This document shows positions 28,907 through 36,651 of a stretch of 46,709 nt of DNA, one piece after another (within the stretch, counting starts at the first letter, position 1; each line of letters opens with the position of its first letter). This DNA is from Pseudomonas sp. PIC25 (lineage in GTDB: Bacteria > Pseudomonadota > Gammaproteobacteria > Pseudomonadales > Pseudomonadaceae), in contig NZ_MUJY01000041.1 of assembly GCF_002286785.1 (NCBI RefSeq), positions 1-46,709 of the forward strand. The letters run 5' to 3'. The position numbers and the translations under genes were made by a program. The notes below the pieces were generated by a model. The model did no database searches. It was not told where the DNA came from and worked only from the letters and a program-made list of their open reading frames with translations.

Positions 28907-29103
28907 GCCAACCCATGACCGTTGAATGCCCAACCTGCGGCGCGCCCGTGGAGTGGGGCCCACAAAGCCTGAACCGGCCATTCTGCTCGGAGCGTTGCAA
29001 GCTGATCGACCTGGGTGCCTGGGCCGCGGAGGAACATGCGATACCCGGTGACCAACTGGAAGACGATCTGTTCTCCGGCGACCTTCCGCCTCGGGGACAC
29101 TGA
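28903..29103 (+). CDS. yacG: DNA gyrase inhibitor YacG, zinc-ribbon protein
   Basis: A 66-residue zinc protein with the YacG four-cysteine pattern: [10 protein letters not shown] near the start and [14 protein letters not shown] in the middle (Cys9, Cys12, Cys28, Cys32). YacG in E. coli binds GyrB and inhibits gyrase. The start overlaps the coaE stop (ATGA). It ends a few bases from the convergent small gene at 29110. Confidence 0.95.
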   Translation: MSQPMTVECPTCGAPVEWGPQSLNRPFCSERCKLIDLGAWAAEEHAIPGDQLEDDLFSGDLPPRGH

Positions 29104-29109
29104 CGAACC

Positions 29110-29325
29110 TCAGGGACGCATGAAAGCATAGTCCCTCTCGTCATCGAGATTGTCGGCCAGGAACTGAAGCTCTTGCGCCAGGTCATCGATGGACCGGACA
29201 GACTTGCTGCGCTCGACGATGGCACTCAGCAAGGCACGCAGTGCCATCGCTTCATCGAACCCGCTCCCCTCCGCCGCCGCCAGTTCGGTCGCCAGCACCT
29301 GACGCGCCCAATCGTGTACTCCCAT
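29110..29325 (-). CDS. Small conserved protein of unknown function (71 aa) behind an Anr-type site
   Basis: A 71-residue acidic, helical protein without membrane segment or cysteines; conserved-looking position behind yacG in pseudomonads but I recognise no domain. AGGAG lies 6 bases before the ATG at 29325 (a second ATG 5 bases earlier is out of frame). A perfect TTGAT-N4-ATCAA site is centred 62 bases upstream of the start codon, so it may be made under low oxygen. The gene is convergent with yacG, 6 bases apart. Confidence 0.8.
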   Translation of the reverse strand: MGVHDWARQVLATELAAAEGSGFDEAMALRALLSAIVERSKSVRSIDDLAQELQFLADNLDDERDYAFMRP

Positions 29326-29380
29326 GCCATGCTCCTGTTGTCGGTGTGTTGATCATCGTTGCCAGAAGACGACCGGCGAC

Positions 29381-29394
29381 TTGATCCACATCAA
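29381..29394 (-). promoter_or_regulatory. Anr/FNR-type binding site
   Basis: TTGAT-GTGG-ATCAA on the minus strand (TTGATCCACATCAA on the plus) is a perfect match to the FNR/Anr consensus. A -10-like AACGAT begins 23 bases after it (about 29357-29352), the spacing expected for class II activation. It reads towards the 71-residue gene; the gene to its right ends at 29432. Confidence 0.75.
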
Positions 29395-29431
29395 CCCAAC
29401 CTAGCCGATCCGCTGGCTGAATTGCCTGCCA

Positions 29432-30121
29432 TCAATGGGGCGGCTCGTCGCCTTTCCAGGGGGCTTGCAGATAACGGCTGCGGTTAAACGTCTCGAGCCA
29501 GTCTGGATAGAACACCACCAGGGCCGATATGGCGGTGCCGTTGATGAAAGCCTCGGGGAACATCACCAACCAGAGGTAGCCAGCGAATTCCTCGATCCAG
29601 GGCGGCATGGGAAAGCGTCCATCGATCCACAGCACACCCAGCCCGGCCAATACGCAGAACAGTGCAGACAGGGCGGCCGGAAAGAAACCTGAACAGAAGA
29701 TATAGACGAACAGATTGCGTGGCTGTGCACGCTCGACCAAGGTCGCGCATACCTCCGTCACCAGTACCGGAATCAGCACCAACAGCACCCCGTTCATCCC
29801 CAGCGCGGCAACATCCTGGCGGCCGATAACGATCAGGCCAAGCTGTGCAGACAAGCCACTGAGTATCGCCAGCGGCCAGTCGAGCAACAGCGTCACCGCA
29901 GTCATGCCGATGAAATGAAGGGAAAGCCCGGAATCGAAATCGCGCCGCACCAGCCACAGGAAGAACAAGGCCAGTACCGTACCGAACAGCAAGTGTTGCC
30001 GACGCATGTCGCTGAACAGCTCCAGCCAGGGCGCTCGCCAAGCAGCCCAGAGCAGGATCGGTAGATAGAGCGCCCACCCTAGCCATTGGCTTTCGGGGGA
30101 GAGCAGTTCCGCGCCGATCAT
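29432..30121 (-). CDS. CbiM-like membrane protein (energy-coupling-factor permease family)
   Basis: Integral membrane protein of 229 residues with about six helices; the [24 protein letters not shown] and [13 protein letters not shown] segments resemble the CbiM/NikM family of metal uptake components. The MHI-type N-terminal metal-binding motif of a true CbiM is not present, and no CbiN, CbiQ or ATPase gene is nearby, so a nickel or cobalt role is not supported. Its ATG overlaps the GNAT gene stop (ATGA), so the two are cotranscribed. Confidence 0.75.
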   Translation of the reverse strand: MIGAELLSPESQWLGWALYLPILLWAAWRAPWLELFSDMRRQHLLFGTVLALFFLWLVRRDFDSGLSLHFIGMTAVTLLLDWPLAILSGLSAQLGLIVIGRQDVAALGMNGVLLVLIPVLVTEVCATLVERAQPRNLFVYIFCSGFFPAALSALFCVLAGLGVLWIDGRFPMPPWIEEFAGYLWLVMFPEAFINGTAISALVVFYPDWLETFNRSRYLQAPWKGDEPPH

Positions 30122-30543
30122 GAACGCACCCCATGCGTGGAAAACACCTGGATATCCTGCCTCTGATTCCAGCCCCCTTGGGCGGCCCAGAAGGCCAACG
30201 CCTCAGGCGCATCGCTCAACACGAAGACGTGGGACTTATGCACACCAAGCTCAGCGAGACGAGCCAGCACCTCCTTCAGGAGAGCCCTAGCGATACCACG
30301 GCGACGATATGCCGGATCGACAACCAGGTGCTGTAGATAACCCCTTCGACCATCGTGCCCCGCCATCACACACCCAATCAGTTGCCCTTCATGCTCCGCG
30401 ATCAGGCTCAGCCCCGGATTTCGGGCCAGATAAGCACAAAAAGGCTCGAGAGCATCTTCGGGTCGTATACGAATACCGGGTGTGCACTCCCATAACGCCA
30501 GCAATGCGGAATGATCCTCAGGCAAGACCGAACGAATCTGCAT
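30118..30543 (-). CDS. GNAT-family N-acetyltransferase
   Basis: A 141-residue acetyltransferase-fold protein: acetyl-CoA site [20 protein letters not shown] (residues about 76-95, with the R-R-x-G-I/x-A motif), preceded by [13 protein letters not shown]. Substrate unknown. The start is the ATG at 30543 with GGAAG upstream; the open frame reaches further into the divergent region shared with the DUF1780 gene. Overlaps the CbiM-like gene downstream by 4 bases. Confidence 0.88.
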   Translation of the reverse strand: MQIRSVLPEDHSALLALWECTPGIRIRPEDALEPFCAYLARNPGLSLIAEHEGQLIGCVMAGHDGRRGYLQHLVVDPAYRRRGIARALLKEVLARLAELGVHKSHVFVLSDAPEALAFWAAQGGWNQRQDIQVFSTHGVRS

Positions 30544-30652
30544 GGAAGTCTTCCATCGAGAAGAAAGCACCAGTGTACCTCTCCCAAGCAGCAGCGACTG
30601 ACGCCAGACGAAGGGGTACCTCTCCCCAGCCAAGCGGGCTAAGCTGCTTGCC

Positions 30653-31282
30653 ATGGATGACTCAGACTATCTGCGCCTGCTCACCCATCAGGCCGAACAA
30701 GCCAACGCGTTTCTCTCCAACGCCCGCAAATGGGAACGCGAGCGCTGGGTTTGCCAGCGCCTGTTGCAAGCGCTGAATGTCTCACACCGCATCGAAGAAT
30801 TCGGCAGTGCAGGCCAGGAGCCGCCGGATGTGCTGTTCCGTGACGCCAATTTCGAGGTGTTCTTCGTGCTGGATGAAGGACGTCGGCTGAATGAGGAATG
30901 GCGCGCCGAACTGGAGCGACGCCGCAGCGCGTTCTCCCTTAGCCAACTGGTGCGCCGCGAGAGTCGTCCACGGCGCATTCCCGCCACCGAACTCCAAGCC
31001 CGGCTGGCACCGACCCTGCGCAAGAAGGCGCATAACTATGTGGAGCGCGATCTGGATCTCGGCGATCTGGACCTGCTCGCCTTCGTCAATCTCAAACGCG
31101 CCGTGCCCGACTTCAACAGCCACTTTCCACCGCCGACCGAATACCTCCGCCAAGGCTGGCGATCGCTGTCCATGGTCGGCCCAACCTTCGCCCGCGTCCT
31201 GTTCGCCCATCCGGGCGCTCCGGATTTCCTGCGCAACAACCTCGGGCGCACCATCCTGTTCGACATCGGTATCGCGCTGTGA
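30653..31282 (+). CDS. DUF1780 family protein
   Basis: A 209-residue soluble protein that I match to the pseudomonad DUF1780 family by its N-terminal [15 protein letters not shown] and the charged [14 protein letters not shown] and [12 protein letters not shown] stretches. The acidic and lysine residues in the middle (PPDVLF...[11 protein letters not shown]) might suit a nuclease-like fold, but this is a guess. Divergent from the GNAT gene; the DUF3094 gene follows on the same strand after about 100 bases. Confidence 0.8.
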   Translation: MDDSDYLRLLTHQAEQANAFLSNARKWERERWVCQRLLQALNVSHRIEEFGSAGQEPPDVLFRDANFEVFFVLDEGRRLNEEWRAELERRRSAFSLSQLVRRESRPRRIPATELQARLAPTLRKKAHNYVERDLDLGDLDLLAFVNLKRAVPDFNSHFPPPTEYLRQGWRSLSMVGPTFARVLFAHPGAPDFLRNNLGRTILFDIGIAL

Positions 31283-31386
31283 TCCGTGTATTGCACGGCG
31301 GCATTATCGGACTGAATGACGACCTGAGCGTTGAGCGATAACGAAGGGCACGGATAGAATGACGTCACACTTCATCGAGGCCCTCC

Positions 31387-31560
31387 ATGCCCAGCCGCCT
31401 GAGTCCTGACGACCAACAACGCGTCGACCAGTACCTGAGTGCTCCCCAGCATCAAGTCGAGCGTAAGCCATTCCGCCCCTGGCTGCTCCTGCTCCTTGTG
31501 CTTGCCGTCGTCATCGGCCTCGGCCTCCTTAGCCGCCTTCTGAGCCAACTGGTGCTATGA
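31387..31560 (+). CDS. DUF3094 family small membrane protein
   Basis: A 57-residue protein missed by length filters: MPSRLSPDDQQRVDQYL start, proline-rich middle (ERKPFRPW) and a single hydrophobic helix (about residues 32-47, LLLLLVLAVVIGLGLL) near the end. This is the form of the Pseudomonas DUF3094 family. Gene order DUF1780-DUF3094-ndh is usual in the genus. Function unknown. It ends 60 bases before ndh on the same strand. Confidence 0.85.
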   Translation: MPSRLSPDDQQRVDQYLSAPQHQVERKPFRPWLLLLLVLAVVIGLGLLSRLLSQLVL

Positions 31561-31620
31561 GCTGCTTCGCGCTCGCCCTATCGGCCGCCCCGGATTTTCC
31601 AAGCCTTGTGAGACTGTCCC

Positions 31621-32922
31621 ATGTCCCATCGTATCGTGATCGTCGGCGGCGGCGCCGGCGGGCTGGAGCTCGCCACCCGTCTGGGTAGAAGCCTCGGCAA
31701 ACGCGGCCAAGCCCACATCACCCTGGTCGACTGCAACCTGACCCATATCTGGAAGCCACTCCTGCATGAAGTAGCGGCTGGGTCGTTAAACTCGTCCTGG
31801 GACGAGCTGAACTATGTCGCCCAAGCCAAATGGAACCACTTCGAGTTCCAATTGGGCCGCATGTGCGGACTGGACCGCACCCGCAAATGCATCCAGTTGT
31901 CCGCCACCCGCGACGAGCACGGTTTCGAATTGGTTCCGGAACGCGAGATCAGCTATGACACGCTGGTCATCGCCGTGGGCAGTACCACCAATGACTTCGG
32001 CACGCCAGGTGCGGCCGAGCATTGCATCTTCCTCGATACCCGCGAGCAGGCCGAACGCTTCCACAGCCAGTTCCTCAGCCACTACCTGCGCGCCCACGCC
32101 CGCGAGGGCAACGATGCCACACAGATCGATATCGCCATTATCGGCGCCGGTGCCACTGGCGTGGAACTGGCGGCGGAACTGCACCACGCAGCCCATCAAC
32201 TGGCCGCTTACGGCCTCGATGGCATCACTCCGGAGAACCTGCGGATCACCCTGATCGAGGCCGGCCCACGTGTGCTTCCGGCCCTGCCGGAACGCATCAG
32301 CAAGCCAGTGCATGAAACCCTGGAAAAACTTGGCGTTCGGGTAATCACCGGCGCGGCCGTCAGTGAAGTCACTCGCGATGGCCTGAAGACCAACCAGGGG
32401 CAGACGCTGGCCGCGAACTTGATGGTCTGGGCGGCCGGTATTCGCGCACCAGCCTTTCTTCGCGAGCTGGGTGGCCTGGAAAGCAACCGCATCAACCAAT
32501 TGCTCGTCCGCCCGACACTGCAGACGACTCTCGATGACGACATTTTCGCCTTCGGTGATTGCGCTGCCTGCCCACAACCAGGCAGCGAGGGCCGCAACGT
32601 CCCTCCCCGGGCCCAGGCAGCCCACCAGCAAGCCTCTCTGTTGGCCAAGTCGATCAAGCTGCGGATCGCCGGCCAGCCTCTACCGGAATACCGCTATCGC
32701 GACTATGGCTCGCTGATTTCGCTATCGAGCTTCTCAGCAGTGGGTAATTTGATGGGCAATCTGATGGGTAGCGTGAAGCTGGAGGGATGGCTGGCCCGGA
32801 TGTTCTACATTTCCCTTTACCGCCTGCACCAGATGGCGCTGTACGGCACTATGCGCACGCTGCTCCTGATGCTCAGCGACCGGATCGGCCGCAGCACGGA
32901 ACCACGCTTGAAGCTGCACTGA
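31621..32922 (+). CDS. ndh: Type II NADH dehydrogenase
   Basis: Membrane-associated flavoenzyme of 433 residues that passes electrons from NADH to ubiquinone without pumping protons. FAD site IVIVGGGAGGLELATRLG at the N-terminus, NAD site IIGAGATGVELAAEL (about residue 175), the FAD-contacting DDIFAFGDCAACP (about 305), and a C-terminal amphipathic membrane-anchoring region. Length and order fit NDH-2. Start ATG at 31621. Confidence 0.96.
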   Translation: MSHRIVIVGGGAGGLELATRLGRSLGKRGQAHITLVDCNLTHIWKPLLHEVAAGSLNSSWDELNYVAQAKWNHFEFQLGRMCGLDRTRKCIQLSATRDEHGFELVPEREISYDTLVIAVGSTTNDFGTPGAAEHCIFLDTREQAERFHSQFLSHYLRAHAREGNDATQIDIAIIGAGATGVELAAELHHAAHQLAAYGLDGITPENLRITLIEAGPRVLPALPERISKPVHETLEKLGVRVITGAAVSEVTRDGLKTNQGQTLAANLMVWAAGIRAPAFLRELGGLESNRINQLLVRPTLQTTLDDDIFAFGDCAACPQPGSEGRNVPPRAQAAHQQASLLAKSIKLRIAGQPLPEYRYRDYGSLISLSSFSAVGNLMGNLMGSVKLEGWLARMFYISLYRLHQMALYGTMRTLLLMLSDRIGRSTEPRLKLH

Positions 32923-32930
32923 AAAGGGCT

Positions 32931-32963
32931 ATGTCGGCGATCCGTACTGCGGTTCGCCGACAT
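32931..32963. terminator. Possible terminator between ndh and the STN lipoprotein gene
   Basis: TGTCGGCGA pairs with TCGCCGACA across a 13-base loop, directly between convergent genes (8 bases behind ndh, 14 bases behind the lipoprotein stop). The minus strand has a short TTTT after the hairpin; the plus strand has none. Confidence 0.5.
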
Positions 32964-32976
32964 CTTCAGCAGAGCA

Positions 32977-33336
32977 TCATTTATTCACGTCCACGGCGAT
33001 CAGATCGGGCTCGTTGCGCGTGATCTTCAAGGACGTTCCTTCGAGCGATTTGGCTATAGCCTCTCGAATGCTCAGGCTTCCTTTCACAGCGGGTACCTGC
33101 ACGCTAGCCGTCTCGGAGAGGTCGGTCTCGATGAAGCAACCCGTCGCATGGGCCAAATCCTGGGCACGCTCATCGAAACGCTGCGAAGGCGCCTCGTAAT
33201 CCCGCAAGGCATCACACTTGCCAGATACCACCGTCGTTTTGTCCGCCGCGCTGGAAACCGGAGTGGTAGAGGGAACGCTGTCGTTGCAGGCAGCAATGGT
33301 CAACAAGCTGAAAGCGATCGCTATCCAACGCATCAT
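32977..33336 (-). CDS. Lipoprotein with STN (secretin/TonB N-terminal) domain
   Basis: A short lipoprotein of about 119 residues. The signal peptide ends in a lipobox (LLTIAAC), then a low-complexity linker (SVPSTTPVSSAADKTT) and an STN-like domain: SQRFDERAQDLAHATGCFIETDL...VPAVKGSLSIREAIAKSLEGTSLKITRNEPDLIAVD. STN domains normally begin secretins or TonB receptors; here it stands alone. Three ATGs in a row (33339, 33336, 33333) sit after AGG; I chose the middle one. Function unknown; convergent with ndh. Confidence 0.75.
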   Translation of the reverse strand: MMRWIAIAFSLLTIAACNDSVPSTTPVSSAADKTTVVSGKCDALRDYEAPSQRFDERAQDLAHATGCFIETDLSETASVQVPAVKGSLSIREAIAKSLEGTSLKITRNEPDLIAVDVNK

Positions 33337-33480
33337 CATGACCTGGAGGTTCAACTGGGCGTGGCAGTCTAGCAACCCGATCCGCCGGACAGATGTGAGA
33401 TAGCCCCAAATAAACGCGCCACACACGGTGGATGGAAACCGAAGTCGTGGCACCATTTCAGCGAATGCCAGAAATGAAAA

Positions 33481-33502
33481 AGCCCACCTGATGAAGTGGG
33501 CT
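33481..33502 (-). terminator. Terminator behind the tRNA cluster
   Basis: AGCCCAC-CTGATGAA-GTGGGCT hairpin 10 bases behind tRNA-Lys on the minus strand, followed by TTTTTCATTTC. Confidence 0.85.
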
Positions 33503-33511
33503 TCTTTGAAA

Positions 33512-33587
33512 TGGTGGGTCGTGTAGGATTCGAACCTACGACCAATTGGTTAAAAGCCAACTGCTCTACCGACTGAGCTAACGACCC
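33512..33587 (-). tRNA. tRNA-Lys (anticodon TTT)
   Basis: 76 bases on the minus strand: acceptor GGGTCGT/ACGACCC, TTAGCTCAGTCGGTAGAGCA D arm, anticodon loop CTTTTAA (TTT, lysine), GGTTCGAATCC T arm, encoded CCA. Last of three tRNAs in a run. Confidence 0.97.
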
Positions 33588-33592
33588 TGAGA

Positions 33593-33669
33593 TGGTCGGG
33601 GTAGAGAGATTCGAACTCCCGACATCCTGCTCCCAAAGCAGGCGCGCTACCGGACTGCGCTATACCCCG
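33593..33669 (-). tRNA. tRNA-Pro (anticodon TGG)
   Basis: 77 bases on the minus strand: acceptor CGGGGTA/TACCCCG, AGCGCAGTCCGGTAGCGCG D arm typical of tRNA-Pro, anticodon loop TTTGGGA (TGG), GAGTTCGAATC T arm, encoded CCA. Confidence 0.97.
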
Positions 33670-33678
33670 CTTGGAAGT

Positions 33679-33754
<76 letters not shown>

Positions 33755-33818
33755 ACGACGAGCCTTCCAATCTCTTCACTGGCCCGGCGTTACCGGATTC
33801 CCGTATCAGAGGCGCGCC

Positions 33819-33846
33819 ATTTTACGGTTCCGCGCGCGCCTGTCAA
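33819..33846 (-). promoter_or_regulatory. Promoter of the tRNA Asn-Pro-Lys operon
   Basis: On the minus strand a perfect -35 TTGACA (33846-33841), a 16-base spacer and TAAAAT (33824-33819), followed by GGCGCGCC. The GC-rich discriminator is the usual mark of stable-RNA promoters under stringent control. About 65 bases before tRNA-Asn. Confidence 0.85.
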
Positions 33847-33960
33847 CCCTGAATTTCTTCTTCATACAATGCTTTGCAGTTCTCAGCACGGCTGTTATAT
33901 CTGTGCGAAGTTTGCGCTCAGCCAGGACATGCCGAGCGCGAGGCTCAGCCAGGACCATCC

Positions 33961-36240
33961 ATGAGCTCCCAAGGCACCCCACCCGAAATCCCCAGAACCG
34001 TCAGTACCCTGGCCAACCGTGTCATCCAACCGCGTTTCAGCGAGCTGGTACAGGGTTGCCGCAAGCTGGCGATGAATCACCTGGCCGAGCACCTCGATCT
34101 GGTGTTCAGCCATGCCGAAGACACACTGTTCGATTGCGCCGAGAAAGCCGAAAACAACCAGGTCCAGACCCTGTTCTTCGACAGCATGCGCGACATTCGC
34201 CAGCAATGGCCGCATATCGAACGCCTCTACCACCAGAGCATTGCCCGGCGCTTCGATGAGTTCATCGAAGGCCGCACCGCCTCGGAAATACCGGTCGATC
34301 TGGACGCCGAGCAGCTTGCGCTGGTGCAGAACGACGAGTACGAAGAAAGCCTGCAGGTCAGCAACATGGTCAGCCGGGTCAAGGCGCGGTGCGCACAGTC
34401 GCTTTTCGCCCTCGACCAGCGCCTGGCGGTCCTGAACGAGGGACGCAAGCTCGGCGAAGACAGCAATCCCTTCGGCCCCCTGGCGATCGCATCGTCGCTG
34501 CGCGAAGCGATGGCTCCCTGCGCCATGCACGTGAAGATCAAGACCATCCTTTATGTGCTCTTCGATCGCCTGTTGATGCAGAACCTCGACGGGCTCTACG
34601 AAGCCCTGAACGTGCGGCTGATCGAGGCCGGCATACTGCCGAACCTGAAATACACTGCACAGCGCTCGCCCACTCCGCTGGATAAGCCGACGAAAAAACC
34701 GGACGCCCCCTCCCCTTCGGCGACAACCGGCGCAAGTGCGCCCCCTCAGGACTTGAGCGCCCCGCCCCCCAGCAATCCGGGGGCGCTGTTCGGTGGTCTC
34801 ACCGCCCTGCTGGATGATTACAGGCTGCACAAGACCGAAGCGCCGCTTCTGGGTGGCACGCCGAGTATCGATAGCTTCGCACCGCCCTCGGCCAAGCGGA
34901 CCTACAGCGCCAGCGAACTGTTGGATGCGTTGAATCGCTTGCAGGGTCAGTCCGCCGAGGAGCTTGCCCAACGACTGCGGGAACCACAGAAAGTCGATCG
35001 TTTGAAGGCGGAACTTCATCAGCAACTGGAAAGCCGGAGCGATACGATCGGCCAAGGGAAAATGGCCTCGGAACAGGCCGACGTCATCGATCTGGTGGGC
35101 ATGCTGTTCGATTTCATCCTCGACGATGACGAATTGGGCGATAGCTACAAGATTGCTCTGTCGCACCTGCATACCCCCTACCTGAAACTGGCTCTTCAGG
35201 ATCGGAGCCTGTTCACCGAACACAGCCACCCCGCGCGCCGCCTGCTTAACAGTCTGGCTCAGGCAGCGGTCATCTATGGTGGCGATGGCGAAGACGGCGA
35301 ATTGCTGAGCAAGGTGCACTGGGTGGTGGAGCGTGTGATCCAGCACTTCGAGGGTGACCTCGGGATATTCGAAAGTCTGCTCGACGAGTTCACGCTGTTC
35401 GTTGCCACTCTCAGGCACAAGGTGGAGCTTCGCGAGCGGCGCGCCATCGAGGCGGCGAAAGGCCGGGATAAGCTGCTCGATGCTCGCCGACAGGCTACCG
35501 ACGTCATCGCCCGCATCCTCGCCGATCAGATGCCGCCTGACGCGATCCGCAGTTTTCTCGAACAGAGCTGGACCGATGTACTGGTTTTCATCCAACTGCG
35601 CCATGGCGAACAGAGCAGCGAATGGCGACGCGCAAGCGAAGTGGCCGAACATCTGGCCCGAAACGGCAGCCCGACCGATCACGAAAGCCAGGAAACCGTG
35701 CAAGGAACGCGGGAAGAATTACGCAAAGGGTTACAGCTGCTTGGCCATCACGAAGACGACATCAGCCGCCTGCTCAAGGGCTTGAGCATCGACCAGCAGC
35801 CCAGGAAGAGTGAGCAGCATAACCCAGTCATTCCGCCCGCCCCCGTTCAGGCGTCGTCGAAAGTCGCATCGGGTGTGGACACAAGTGTCGCCGCTGCGGT
35901 CGATGCCGGGACCGAAGGGATCGCGTTGGCCGGGCGCAGCCGGCAGTTGGCCGACGAACTCCAGCGCGTCGAATTCGGCACCTGGTTCGAATTTGGCGGA
36001 GAGCAGAAACGCATCCTGAAGTTGTCGTGGTTCAGCTCGACCACACAAAACTACATGTTCGTCGATCACAGCGGCCAACGTGCCGCCGTGAAATCCCTCG
36101 CGCAACTGGCCGGCGACATGGAGTCGGGCCTAGTGCGCATCCTGCCGACCGAACCGCCCAAACCCCTGATGGACCGTGCCCTGAACGTCATTTACCGCCT
36201 GCTGCAGCGCCTGACTGGCCGCAGAAGTGATTCCCGCTAG
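33961..36240 (+). CDS. DUF1631 family protein (second copy)
   Basis: A 759-residue soluble protein, a divergent paralogue of the one at 16731-19052. Shared marks: LVFSHAEDTLFDCAEKAENNQVQTLFFDSMRDIR at the N-terminus (compare LFDNADDTLFEMADRAT...FFEAMRDLR), LALVQNDEYEES, MLFDFILDDDELGD, SHPARRLLNSLAQAA, and a C-terminal barrel-like piece (GTWFEF...LKLSWFSST...YMFVDHSGQ). A low-complexity Pro/Ser/Ala linker lies near residues 235-275. I start it at the ATG at 33961 (AGGA 6 bases upstream); the longer frame has no site. A PilZ-domain gene follows 13 bases behind, probably in one operon. Function unknown. Confidence 0.9.
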   Translation: MSSQGTPPEIPRTVSTLANRVIQPRFSELVQGCRKLAMNHLAEHLDLVFSHAEDTLFDCAEKAENNQVQTLFFDSMRDIRQQWPHIERLYHQSIARRFDEFIEGRTASEIPVDLDAEQLALVQNDEYEESLQVSNMVSRVKARCAQSLFALDQRLAVLNEGRKLGEDSNPFGPLAIASSLREAMAPCAMHVKIKTILYVLFDRLLMQNLDGLYEALNVRLIEAGILPNLKYTAQRSPTPLDKPTKKPDAPSPSATTGASAPPQDLSAPPPSNPGALFGGLTALLDDYRLHKTEAPLLGGTPSIDSFAPPSAKRTYSASELLDALNRLQGQSAEELAQRLREPQKVDRLKAELHQQLESRSDTIGQGKMASEQADVIDLVGMLFDFILDDDELGDSYKIALSHLHTPYLKLALQDRSLFTEHSHPARRLLNSLAQAAVIYGGDGEDGELLSKVHWVVERVIQHFEGDLGIFESLLDEFTLFVATLRHKVELRERRAIEAAKGRDKLLDARRQATDVIARILADQMPPDAIRSFLEQSWTDVLVFIQLRHGEQSSEWRRASEVAEHLARNGSPTDHESQETVQGTREELRKGLQLLGHHEDDISRLLKGLSIDQQPRKSEQHNPVIPPAPVQASSKVASGVDTSVAAAVDAGTEGIALAGRSRQLADELQRVEFGTWFEFGGEQKRILKLSWFSSTTQNYMFVDHSGQRAAVKSLAQLAGDMESGLVRILPTEPPKPLMDRALNVIYRLLQRLTGRRSDSR

Positions 36241-36253
36241 GAGCCCGCCGCCA

Positions 36254-36592
36254 ATGGAAAAAGAGCGTCGCCAGCAAGAGCGCCAAACGGCCGAACCGCC
36301 TCTGGATGCCTTCGAGTTACATTCCGGACGCAATCTGGGCCGCGTGGTCGATCTCTCCACCGAGGGTTTCATGCTGTTCAGCGAAGAACTCCTGAATGCC
36401 GACTCGCTCTGGGAATTCCGCCTGGTTCCAACCCAGACGATCGAAGGTATCGAAGAAATCCGCCTCGGTGCCGATTGCCTCTGGCAGCGCCCCGGCGCCG
36501 ATGGCCAGCACTGCTGGGCCGGCTTCCACATCATCGATTTGGCCGAAGAGCAGGCCCAAGCGCTCAAACGCCTGCTGAAAGGCCGCGGTTAG
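36254..36592 (+). CDS. PilZ-domain protein
   Basis: A 112-residue PilZ protein. The c-di-GMP motifs are complete: RQQER (Arg6-x-x-x-Arg10) and DLSTEG (Asp33-x-Ser-x-x-Gly38), so binding of the second messenger is likely. No other domain is present. It follows the second DUF1631 gene by 13 bases with AGGAG 10 bases before the ATG, so the two are probably cotranscribed and may act together. It ends at a hairpin shared with clpB. Confidence 0.88.
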   Translation: MEKERRQQERQTAEPPLDAFELHSGRNLGRVVDLSTEGFMLFSEELLNADSLWEFRLVPTQTIEGIEEIRLGADCLWQRPGADGQHCWAGFHIIDLAEEQAQALKRLLKGRG

Positions 36593-36607
36593 CTATCCGT
36601 AAACAAA

Positions 36608-36632
36608 AAGGCGATGGTCTCCCCATCGCCTT
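36608..36632. terminator. Bidirectional terminator between PilZ gene and clpB
   Basis: AAGGCGATGG-TCTCC-CCATCGCCTT hairpin between two convergent genes. On the minus strand it ends in TTTTTGTTT, a good terminator for clpB; on the plus strand the tail is weaker (TTCACATTT). Confidence 0.85.
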
Positions 36633-36651
36633 CACATTTCGCCTAAAGCTG

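Noticed and set aside
29432..30121. Nickel/cobalt transporter role of the CbiM-like protein
   Set aside because: The N-terminal His motif is not seen and no partner genes for an energy-coupling transporter lie nearby.
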